Assembly (NCBI GenBank): GCA_029932035.1
Contig: JAOZQV010000289.1
Location: forward strand, 1-5,017
DNA: 5,017 nucleotides
Source of the DNA: Deltaproteobacteria bacterium
GTDB taxonomy: Bacteria > Desulfobacterota > DSM-4660 > Desulfatiglandales > Desulfatiglandaceae
Direction of reading: 5' to 3'
Shown: positions 1 through 5,017 of the stretch, piece after piece
Numbering within the stretch: position 1 is the stretch's first letter
Layout of the letters: every line of letters starts with the position of its first letter
The notes under the pieces: model-generated
What the model was told of the DNA's origin: nothing
The model's database searches: none
Seen by the model: only the letters and a program-made list of their open reading frames with translations
Program-made: the position numbers and the translations under genes

Positions 1-2
1 AA

Positions 3-160
3 CTACCTCTTCTTCCTGGCGCCGTCTTCATTATATTCATACCACCCTTTGCCTGTTTTACGCCCCAACTGACCGGCCGTCACTTTTTTCCTTAAAAGCA
101 CTGGGGGATACCGCTGCCCATCAAACCGAATCCCACAATAAAAACCCTCTTTATGCCCAT
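3..160 (-). pseudogene. 3-hydroxyacyl-CoA dehydrogenase remnant with large internal deletion
   Basis: The ATG at 160-158 has a good Shine-Dalgarno (AAGGA, 173-169) eight bases upstream. It opens with MGIKRVFIVGFGLMGSGIPQ, the N-terminal NAD-binding Rossmann motif (GxGxMGxGI) of 3-hydroxyacyl-CoA dehydrogenases. That frame stops at TAA 94-92 after 22 codons. A second frame, shifted relative to the first, then reads RYPPVLLRKKV, AGQLGRKTGKGWYEY and ends at TAG 5-3; this is the characteristic C-terminal motif (LGRKTGKGFYxY) of the same family. Intact members are about 280-320 residues, so roughly 240 central residues, including the catalytic His/Glu region, are missing. The intact enzyme oxidises 3-hydroxyacyl-CoA with NAD+ in beta-oxidation or butyrate metabolism; this copy cannot work. 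It lies just downstream of an acyl-CoA dehydrogenase stub, as in an ancestral operon. Genomic deletion and misassembly both remain possible. Confidence 0.85.
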
Positions 161-197
161 TCGTTGTTTCCTTAAGAATAATAACGAGTAGAAAACT

Positions 198-263
198 TTA
201 CTCTTTGGTCAATTCTCGCGCAATGATCATCCTCTGAATCTCGCCGGTGCCCTCATATATCCG
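198..263 (-). pseudogene. Acyl-CoA dehydrogenase C-terminal stub
   Basis: The minus strand encodes RIYEGTGEIQRMIIAREL followed by TKE and a TAA stop (200-198). This is the highly conserved C-terminal end of acyl-CoA dehydrogenases (RIYEGTSEIQR...IAR), where the YEGT loop contacts FAD. Only about 21 residues of an enzyme normally near 380 survive. One codon further upstream, a TGA at 269-267 interrupts the frame, and the sequence beyond does not resemble the family. The intact enzyme is an FAD protein that makes 2-enoyl-CoA and passes electrons to ETF. Its stop lies 37 bases before the start codon of the 3-hydroxyacyl-CoA dehydrogenase remnant, which fits a former beta-oxidation operon truncated from its 5' side. 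A biological rearrangement and an assembly join at about 264 cannot be told apart from this window. Confidence 0.85.
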
Positions 264-266
264 ATT

Positions 267-332
267 TCAAAGCTCTCGTGACGTCGAAAGGGGGACATCC
301 ACCCTAATCTAATCATCCAACCATCCCCCTAT
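267..332. other. Short spacer between GT2 stop and the degraded beta-oxidation genes
   Basis: This stretch of about 65 bases has no recognisable coding content and no convincing terminator hairpin followed by a T run. Read on the minus strand, its upstream half is purine-rich with loosely repeated GGATG/GATTAG words. It marks the border between the intact gene cluster and the gene ruins to the left. Confidence 0.5.
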
Positions 333-1208
333 TCATCCCCTTATCACGACTTTCACCCCCTCCCTACTTCCTACTCCATACTCATCATTAAGCCTTTCAG
401 GAAGCTCCAGATAGAAGTCTCCCTCATCCCTCTTCCCCCGTTTGATACAACCTGCCCCGTAGATCCGGCATTTCAAAGAGAGTTCTGCAATGGCTGCAGT
501 TAGCTGTTTGTCATTGAGAATCCCACTCTCTACGAGCTTAACAAGAGCCCTTATCCTGAACCGATCCATCCCCTTGTACCGGGAGGATAACTGGTCGGGA
601 TGACCACCCTCTTTCACGATTAGTTTCTCATTGATCAAATGAACGGGGTGGCGGCAGGCAATCCTTAGCCAGAGATCGTAGTCTTCACAGGCCGGCAGAT
701 CCTCATCGAAGAGCCCTACTTCTTCTAAGAATGATCTTCTCAGCATCACTGCCGACGGACTGATAAGACATAGTTTCAGGGAAGGTTCAAAAACGTCTCC
801 AGAAGGTTTAAGGTGCCTTGTTTTTGGGTTGGCATAGCGCCCGTTCCTGATCCAGATCTCCTCGGTCTGGCTGATCATGGCTTCGGGATGGCTCTTAAAA
901 AACGAGATTTGCACCCCTAATTTTTCAGATAGCCAGTAATCATCGGAATCGAGGAATGCGACAAGGGGAGTGTCTGACCCTCTGATGCCGGTGTTCCTTG
1001 CCGCGGAGACGCCGAGATTGGAGTGGTGTCTCATAACGCTGATCTTGTCTCCGAACTGGCGTACAGCCTCTCTGGTTCCGTCGGTTGACCCGTCGTCCAC
1101 CACTATAATTTCATAATCAGTAAAGGTCTGGTAGAGGACTGACGAGATCGCCCTCGACACCTTCAGTGCCCTATTAAAGGTTGGTATTATAACGCTTACG
1201 GCTGCCAT
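333..1208 (-). CDS. Family 2 glycosyltransferase (GT-A fold)
   Basis: A 291-residue protein that probably transfers a sugar from a nucleotide-sugar donor in the cytoplasm; donor and acceptor cannot be read from sequence. Residues 4-11 (VSVIIPTF) and 34-41 (IIVVDDGS) form the nucleotide-binding start of the GT2 domain. LDSDDYW (86-92) holds the metal-binding DxD motif, and CEDYDLWLR (174-182) is the usual acidic acceptor/catalytic region. A later helical part contains GGHPDQLS (201-208) and ends near CIKRGKR. There is no signal peptide or clear membrane segment. The ATG at 1208 is chosen because the GT2 domain begins at once after it; a longer frame to 1298 would add 30 unconserved residues lying wholly inside the previous gene. 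The chosen start overlaps the ispH-ubiA stop by 13 bp and has no strong Shine-Dalgarno, suggesting translational coupling. The last 20 or so residues are encoded by a purine-rich tract and look like spacer read-through. A role in envelope polysaccharide is an inference. Confidence 0.88.
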   Translation of the reverse strand: MAAVSVIIPTFNRALKVSRAISSVLYQTFTDYEIIVVDDGSTDGTREAVRQFGDKISVMRHHSNLGVSAARNTGIRGSDTPLVAFLDSDDYWLSEKLGVQISFFKSHPEAMISQTEEIWIRNGRYANPKTRHLKPSGDVFEPSLKLCLISPSAVMLRRSFLEEVGLFDEDLPACEDYDLWLRIACRHPVHLINEKLIVKEGGHPDQLSSRYKGMDRFRIRALVKLVESGILNDKQLTAAIAELSLKCRIYGAGCIKRGKRDEGDFYLELPERLNDEYGVGSREGVKVVIRG

Positions 1209-2938
1209 AAAAAGATCTGCCAGATCAAGGCCAGGAGCCCGGTAAGGAGGAAATTGCTTTCGACTAAGGCTTCGAGGGCAATCCCGGGGTAGAGCCACTG
1301 TTTTTCATAGGCCACAAGAGAAAGTGACAGCGTAAAAAGCGGGACAAGCATTAAATAGCAGAAACAGTTTGCAATACCGAGGATCGGGCTGATAATCAGG
1401 ATAAAGGCGCTTGCAAGAAGGACAATTTTCAGAAGCAGGAGAGTGCGTCTTTCACCGAGTGTTATCGGCAGCGTTTCGGCCCCCACCATCAGATCTCCCT
1501 GTACCTGGAAGAGACTGAAGAAAATTGCCCTGGCATAGCTCCATGAGAATACGATTAAGCCGGTTATGATGACTGGCAACAGCTTTCCGCCTCCTGTTTC
1601 GAGCATCGGCAAGACAGTGATAACGGCTACCCATGCAAGGGCCTCTGACAGGCTTCTTGACCCCGGAATATCCTTGATTTTGACATAGCGGGACTTGTGA
1701 CGAAATTGTTCAGGGACAAGGGGGATACTGTATATGATTCCTAAGAGGCTCAAGGCGATCAAGGCTATGAAGGTGACAACTCCAATCATGTAGGAAAGCG
1801 CCAGGGCCATTATAATAGCCGTAATGCCCGTTATATTCAACAGGCCCTTGTGTGTTTGAAGGAAAGTCGCCCTGTCAGGGTCATTATAGGCGCTGGCTCC
1901 CTTGTCCAAAAAGTGATTGAAGACATGCATGGCATAGAGGTAGAGGAATGTCAGGAGAGGAAAGGCGAGGTTCGGCTCCCTTCCTGCCAAAATGGATGCA
2001 GCATAAGCAAAAGAAAAAGCTCCTAATGCCACGATCAGATTGCTCAACACTAAGAACCTGAAGGCCTGTTTTGCCCAACGGGTGAGAAAAATTTTCCTAC
2101 GGCTGTGGATCTCTTCTATCTCTTTCAGTACGTTTTTTATCATCCAGTGCGGAGTAGACGCCCCCGCCGTGAGACCGATAATTTTCATGCCGGAGAGTTT
2201 ATTTCTGTTCAGATCTCTTTCAGTTTCCACATGGAAAGTGGGCAGATGTTCCGCTTCGGATATCTGGGCGAGGCGCTGTGTATTGCCGCTGTGATATCCC
2301 CCCACCACAACAACGGCATCCACCTGATCCTTAAAGGTTCTGACCTCTTGTTGCCTTTCCTGTGTTGCATCGCAGATGGTTTCAAAAACCAATAGATCCG
2401 GGAATCGTTGTTTCAGCGCCCTTACCACACTGCTGAAGTTTTTTTCATTCTGCGTTGTCTGTGCAACCACAAAGGGGCTATCCAAATGGGGTAGACCGGC
2501 AACGTCATTCTCCCCCTGAATAACGTGGGCCGGAGTTTTGCTGTAACCCATTAGACCGATAACCTCGGCGTGATCTCGGTCGCCTACAATTATTGCCGAG
2601 CGACCCTTATTCGTATGATGTCGGATAATTGCCTGTACCCTGGTCACTTTTGGGCATGTGGCATCGATAACCCTGAGGCCTGTCTTTTCGAGCGCCAGGT
2701 GTTGCCCTGGAGGAATACCGTGGGCCCTTATCACGATCCGTCCTGTCTTCAGTCCATTGAGGTCATCCGTGGCCTTCACACCCTTTGTCTCAAGGAGATC
2801 AAGAACCTGCTGATTGTGAATCAGGGGACCGAAGGTAAAGAGAGGACCCTCCTTTTTGTTGGTTTCCGCCATCACTATCTCCATGGCGCGGCGGACGCCC
2901 ATACAGAATCCTGCTGCCTTTGCTAATATTACCTTCAT
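1196..2938 (-). CDS. ispH: IspH (HMBPP reductase) fused to a UbiA-like prenyltransferase domain
   Basis: A 580-residue two-part protein. Residues 1-280 are a complete 4-hydroxy-3-methylbut-2-enyl diphosphate reductase, the last MEP-pathway step, making IPP and DMAPP with a [4Fe-4S] cluster. The cluster cysteines are C12 (AGFCMGVRRA), C95 (DATCPKV) and C189 (TICDATQ); substrate-site residues H41, H73, H123/E125, SGN (217-219) and S261 are all present. Residues 290-580 are a hydrophobic UbiA-superfamily domain with about eight or nine membrane segments. Its first polar motif is NHFLD (341-345) with YNDPDR, and its second is QVQGD...GAETLP (478-491). Typical UbiA proteins have NDxxD and DxxGD, so both motifs are altered. 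The linker (about 278-290) is basic and the frame is unbroken. Start ATG 2938 overlaps the dusB stop in an ATGA, with GGAGAG just upstream. The IspH role is nearly certain; the UbiA substrate is unknown (quinone or another prenylated lipid). Fusion by loss of an ancestral stop is inferred. Confidence 0.95.
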   Translation of the reverse strand: MKVILAKAAGFCMGVRRAMEIVMAETNKKEGPLFTFGPLIHNQQVLDLLETKGVKATDDLNGLKTGRIVIRAHGIPPGQHLALEKTGLRVIDATCPKVTRVQAIIRHHTNKGRSAIIVGDRDHAEVIGLMGYSKTPAHVIQGENDVAGLPHLDSPFVVAQTTQNEKNFSSVVRALKQRFPDLLVFETICDATQERQQEVRTFKDQVDAVVVVGGYHSGNTQRLAQISEAEHLPTFHVETERDLNRNKLSGMKIIGLTAGASTPHWMIKNVLKEIEEIHSRRKIFLTRWAKQAFRFLVLSNLIVALGAFSFAYAASILAGREPNLAFPLLTFLYLYAMHVFNHFLDKGASAYNDPDRATFLQTHKGLLNITGITAIIMALALSYMIGVVTFIALIALSLLGIIYSIPLVPEQFRHKSRYVKIKDIPGSRSLSEALAWVAVITVLPMLETGGGKLLPVIITGLIVFSWSYARAIFFSLFQVQGDLMVGAETLPITLGERRTLLLLKIVLLASAFILIISPILGIANCFCYLMLVPLFTLSLSLVAYEKQWLYPGIALEALVESNFLLTGLLALIWQIFLWQP

Positions 2939-3957
2939 AGCTCTCCGACCCCCGGCCTTTCTCTTTCTGAATCTACTCGCAGCCCTCGATCCCTTGAAAG
3001 AGTCCCGAAATAATTATCCAATGCGCTGATCATTGTATTGAAATCATTAATCCCTGTAAAGGACCCACGAAAGCTGCTGCTGTGGGGCAAACCCTTTGTA
3101 TATCCCAGGAGCAACCCCCGCATCATTTTGGAGGCCCTGTTTTCACCGATCACCCGGGACAGGAGCGCGAAATGTTCCAGAATGACCGTCTTTCTTTCGG
3201 ACAAATCGGGTGGACGCGCCTCAAGGCCTTTTTCAAGGTCCAGAATCTGCCTGAATATCCACGGGTTACCCATGGCGCCCCGGCCGACCATGACCCCATC
3301 GCACCCGGTTTCTTCTCTCATCTGGAGGGCCAGTTCCGGTTTAAACACGTCTCCGTTTCCGATGACAGGGATGGAGAGATTTCTCTTGACCTCCCGAATA
3401 ATGCGCCAGTCCGCTTGCCCTGAAAACCCCTGTTTGACGAACCGGGGATGGATGGTAACGGCATCCGCGCCGCAATCCTCAATGATCCCGGCGATTTCCA
3501 GAAAATTAGCATCATCGGGGGACCAGCCAGCCCGGATTTTTACGGTCAGGGGAACCGTGCAGGCCTTGCGGACGGCCATGACCATATCCCGCACCGCAGT
3601 CGGGTTTCGAAGAAGCGCACCGCCGGACCCGTTTTTAACCACCTTTCTGGCGGGGCACCCCATGTTGATGTCCACCAGGTCGGCGCCTTTTTGAACCACG
3701 ATCTCGGCAGCCATGGCCATGATTTGAGGGTCCGCGCCGAATATCTGTACCGAGAGGGGCTTTTCCTCGGGAAAACCATTCAGGTAGCGAACGGTCTTTT
3801 CATGGCCTCTGGAAAGACCCACGGCGCTCACCATCTCGGTGACCACGAGACCGGCCCCTAATCTTTTGGCGATCAAACGAAACGGCGGATTTGTGATGCC
3901 CGCCATGGGGGCCATGATGAGCCGGTTTTTGAGTTTCAAAGCGCCGATTTGCAACAT
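2935..3957 (-). CDS. dusB: tRNA-dihydrouridine synthase, DusB-type
   Basis: A 340-residue FMN enzyme that reduces specific uridines in the tRNA D-loop to dihydrouridine using NAD(P)H. The TIM-barrel starts with APMAGITNPPFR (16-27). NMGCPARKV (98-106) carries the catalytic Cys101; GSGGALL (110-116), TVKIRAGW (138-145), IHPR (169-172), IGNGDV (199-204) and GRGAMGNPWIF (225-235) are FMN- and RNA-site motifs. The family usually has HGR rather than HPR at 170-172. The C-terminal helical tRNA-binding domain includes KMMRGLLLGYTKGLP. Length is normal for DusB. The ATG at 3957 is chosen because the conserved barrel begins immediately after it; the open frame extends upstream to 4167, but those 70 residues are low in conservation signals and lie in another frame of the preceding gene. 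There is an 8-bp gap to the upstream stop and a 4-bp ATGA overlap with ispH downstream. The last 20 residues are charged and unconserved. Confidence 0.94.
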   Translation of the reverse strand: MLQIGALKLKNRLIMAPMAGITNPPFRLIAKRLGAGLVVTEMVSAVGLSRGHEKTVRYLNGFPEEKPLSVQIFGADPQIMAMAAEIVVQKGADLVDINMGCPARKVVKNGSGGALLRNPTAVRDMVMAVRKACTVPLTVKIRAGWSPDDANFLEIAGIIEDCGADAVTIHPRFVKQGFSGQADWRIIREVKRNLSIPVIGNGDVFKPELALQMREETGCDGVMVGRGAMGNPWIFRQILDLEKGLEARPPDLSERKTVILEHFALLSRVIGENRASKMMRGLLLGYTKGLPHSSSFRGSFTGINDFNTMISALDNYFGTLSRDRGLRVDSERERPGVGEL

Positions 3958-3965
3958 GGAATTGT

Positions 3966-4610
3966 TTAATCCTGGTTGCTTTTTGGGGTAATGGCCCCCA
4001 CGGGACAGATCTCCACGCAGGCCAGGCAATCCCCGCAGGGAACGAGGCTCGACCTTTGTTGGCCATAAAAACTGATCACCGTTGCGAACCCCCGATCGGC
4101 AAAAGCCATGAGGGGGTCGCCATGGGTCTTGCGGCAGACCTGAATGCATTTGCCGCACAGGACGCACCGGTTGGGGTGGTGGTTCAGAAAGGGATGATCA
4201 TCCAGTGTTTCCTGATCTTTCAAGAAATGATCCAGGCGTTTTGGCTTGAGACCCACTTTCAGGAACCGGGCAATCTTCTGCAGTTCGCACTTTTTGTTCG
4301 CGGGACAATGGCCGCAGTCCACATGGTGCACGGACAAAAGCAGCTCCAGGGCTGTTCGCTGCAGCCGCCGCACCGTCGGGGTGTCGGTCTTCACCACCAT
4401 GTTTTCCACCGCCTCCACCTGGCATGAGGGGATCGGCTGTTCGCGTCCCTCGATTTCCACAAAGCAGAGTCGGCAGGAAGCGGGCGGATGTTCCAGCATG
4501 TCCATGTAGCACAGGTTGGGAATATACACCTCATGGTCAAGGCAGGCCTTGAGCAGATTGACTCCCTCCTTCACCTGAATTTTCCTGTTGTCCACAACGA
4601 TTTTGATCAT
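3966..4610 (-). CDS. NuoG/HoxU-like iron-sulfur protein (electron-transfer subunit)
   Basis: A 214-residue soluble protein matching the N-terminal Fe-S part of NuoG, HoxU and [FeFe]-hydrogenase or formate dehydrogenase subunits, without their catalytic domain. The [2Fe-2S] ligands are C34, C46, C49 and C63. Then comes a His-Cys3 [4Fe-4S] site, H95-x3-C99-x2-C102-x5-C108 (HHVDCGHCPANKKCELQ). Two further clusters are C149-x2-C152-x2-C155-x3-C159 and C192-x2-C195-x2-C198-x3-C202, the usual two-[4Fe-4S] ferredoxin fold. All ligands are intact, so four clusters are expected. With the NuoF-like protein encoded upstream it should carry electrons between NADH and a partner enzyme outside the window (hydrogenase, formate dehydrogenase or another oxidoreductase). 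The ATG at 4610 places the ferredoxin domain at residue 2; a TTG at 4679 in frame would add 23 residues of no known motif. No Shine-Dalgarno is visible close to 4610; the nearest AGGA is over 15 bases away. The following gene, dusB, starts 8 bp after the stop. Confidence 0.9.
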   Translation of the reverse strand: MIKIVVDNRKIQVKEGVNLLKACLDHEVYIPNLCYMDMLEHPPASCRLCFVEIEGREQPIPSCQVEAVENMVVKTDTPTVRRLQRTALELLLSVHHVDCGHCPANKKCELQKIARFLKVGLKPKRLDHFLKDQETLDDHPFLNHHPNRCVLCGKCIQVCRKTHGDPLMAFADRGFATVISFYGQQRSSLVPCGDCLACVEICPVGAITPKSNQD

Positions 4611-4641
4611 ATTTATTATGTATTTGGTGTTTAGTCTATTT

Positions 4642-4665
4642 CCTGTTTGCAAACGGACAGGTCCG
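4642..4665. repeat. Overlapping palindromes upstream of the Fe-S protein gene
   Basis: Within 24 bases there are three overlapping symmetries: GTTTGCAAAC (4645-4654, perfect), CGGAC-AG-GTCCG (4654-4665, perfect arms with a 2-base loop) and CCTGT...ACAGG (4642-4646 with 4657-4661). They sit 32-55 bases upstream of the ATG at 4610. They could be an operator or an mRNA structure, but short palindromes occur by chance and no known binding motif is recognised. Confidence 0.35.
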
Positions 4666-4676
4666 CTATTCTCCTG

Positions 4677-4691
4677 CAATCATCAATCGCC
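4677..4691. repeat. 15-bp direct repeat, copy A (spacer)
   Basis: CAATCATCAATCGCC matches copy B at 4743-4757 in 14 of 15 positions. A shorter related word follows at once (CAATCATC, 4691-4698). This copy is in the spacer; the other lies inside the end of the NuoF-like gene. Confidence 0.55.
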
Positions 4692-4714
4692 AATCATCCC
4701 CGCCCAAAATCTGG

Positions 4715-5017
4715 TCAAGGCGGGATTTCCTCTTCGCTGCAACAATCATCAATCACCTGGGGTCGCTCCACAATGGGGGCCAAGTGCGGCGGCGACACCT
4801 TCCTGACCGCATCATACTCCGGAGGACAAGCAGTCACGCATTCACCGCATTTGACGCAGAGGGTCTGGTCGATACCTTTTTTTCGATTGAGGGTGGTAAA
4901 GATGGCTTCCACGGGACAAGAGCCCACGCATGCATCGCAGCCCCGAGCGCACTTGTCCAGGTCAATATAAAACGCTGTCAGATCCCGGCACATGCAGGCC
5001 GGGCACCGTTTTTCCTT
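4715..5017 (-). CDS. NuoF/HydB-like flavoprotein, C-terminal ferredoxin domain (partial)
   Basis: Only the last 100 residues are inside the window; the frame stays open to the right edge, so the N-terminal FMN/NADH domain lies outside it. The visible part begins KEKRCPACMCRDLTAFYIDL, resembling the link between the NuoF core and the extra ferredoxin domain of HydB/HndC-type subunits. Next come CARGCDACVGSCPVEAI and CVKCGECVTACPPEYDAV, two [4Fe-4S] motifs. The second has normal Cx2Cx2Cx3CP spacing; the first has an extra residue (Cx3Cx2Cx3CP). The tail (about 25 residues, ending EEEIPP) is not conserved and overlaps a short repeat. In this family NADH is oxidised at FMN and electrons pass through Fe-S clusters to partner subunits, here probably the adjacent NuoG/HoxU-like protein. 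The visible ATG at 4993 is internal, not the start. A stand-alone ferredoxin is less likely because the conserved CPA-x-CR linker is present and open upstream. Confidence 0.82.
   Translation of the reverse strand, partial: KEKRCPACMCRDLTAFYIDLDKCARGCDACVGSCPVEAIFTTLNRKKGIDQTLCVKCGECVTACPPEYDAVRKVSPPHLAPIVERPQVIDDCCSEEEIPP
4743..4757. repeat. 15-bp direct repeat, copy B (inside C-terminal codons)
   Basis: CAATCATCAATCACC differs from copy A at one base. On the minus strand it encodes part of QVIDDC near the C-terminus of the NuoF-like protein, beyond the conserved ferredoxin domain. Confidence 0.55.

Larger units (their letters stand above)
4611..4714. other. 104-bp intergenic spacer with repeats and palindromes
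   Basis: This is the largest gap between the intact genes. It contains CAATCATC words in direct repeat, a perfect 10-bp palindrome and an overlapping 5-bp-arm inverted repeat. No confident sigma-70 promoter could be placed by eye, and no hairpin with a following T run was found, so whether the downstream genes have their own promoter is undecided. Confidence 0.5.

Noticed and set aside
267..332. Rho-independent terminator after the glycosyltransferase
   Set aside because: No GC-rich stem followed by a T run on the minus strand could be found.
1209..1298. 30-residue N-terminal extension of the glycosyltransferase
   Set aside because: It would lie inside the UbiA-domain codons and precede the standard GT2 start motif; family members begin at the VSVIIPTFN motif.
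2570..2926. Plus-strand open frame opposite the IspH domain
   Set aside because: It is entirely antisense to conserved IspH codons, with no family motif; its Cys and His residues come from the reverse reading of those codons.
3038..3694. Long open frame (218 codons) on the plus strand opposite dusB
   Set aside because: It lies wholly antisense to a well-conserved dusB gene, has no recognisable domain, and is Arg/Pro/Ser-rich as expected for a shadow of a GC-rich gene.
3958..4167. 70-residue N-terminal extension of DusB
   Set aside because: The extension overlaps the conserved cluster-binding end of the Fe-S protein in another frame, and the DusB barrel begins right after the ATG at 3957.
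4611..4714. Sigma-70 promoter for the Fe-S protein gene
   Set aside because: TTGCAA and TTGCAG words exist, but no acceptable -10 box lies at 16-18 bases from them.
1..5017. CRISPR array, tRNA, riboswitch, transposase or toxin-antitoxin pair
   Set aside because: I looked for regularly spaced repeats, cloverleaf-like sequences, transposase motifs and paired small genes and saw none; the few repeats are short and irregular.

Overview
The window reads as chromosomal DNA of an anaerobic bacterium, most like the Desulfobacterota (former Deltaproteobacteria: sulfate reducers and syntrophs). This rests on gene types: a NuoF-like subunit with a C-terminal ferredoxin domain beside a small NuoG/HoxU-like Fe-S protein, beta-oxidation gene remnants, and the MEP enzyme IspH joined to a UbiA domain. 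No rRNA or other taxonomic marker is present, so the assignment is an inference.

Everything recognisable is on the minus strand. From right to left: the C-terminal end of a NuoF/HydB-like flavoprotein (4715-5017, cut by the window edge); a 104-bp spacer with short repeats and overlapping palindromes; a 214-aa Fe-S protein with a [2Fe-2S] site, a His-Cys3 site and two 4Fe-4S sites (3966-4610); dusB, a tRNA-dihydrouridine synthase (2935-3957); a 580-aa IspH-UbiA fusion (1196-2938); and a family 2 glycosyltransferase (333-1208). The last four genes are very tightly packed (8-bp gap, 4-bp ATGA overlap, 13-bp overlap), so they are probably co-transcribed and partly translationally coupled.

The left 270 bases hold no intact gene but two clear gene ruins: the last 21 codons of an acyl-CoA dehydrogenase (198-263), and 34 bp after its stop the Shine-Dalgarno sequence and then the ATG of a 3-hydroxyacyl-CoA dehydrogenase, whose N-terminal Rossmann motif is joined directly, out of frame, to its C-terminal motif (3-160). 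An acyl-CoA/3-hydroxyacyl-CoA dehydrogenase operon once lay here and has lost most of both genes, by genomic deletion or by an assembly artefact.

Functionally, the two right-hand proteins look like an NADH-linked electron-transfer module. IspH makes the C5 isoprenoid units IPP and DMAPP and needs low-potential electrons; the attached membrane domain resembles prenyltransferases that use polyprenyl diphosphates. A direct functional link between the redox module and IspH is only a hypothesis. No CRISPR array, tRNA, insertion sequence or defence system is visible. The most noteworthy points are the IspH-UbiA fusion, the altered aspartate motifs in its UbiA half, the collapsed beta-oxidation genes, and the odd cysteine spacing in the NuoF-like ferredoxin domain.
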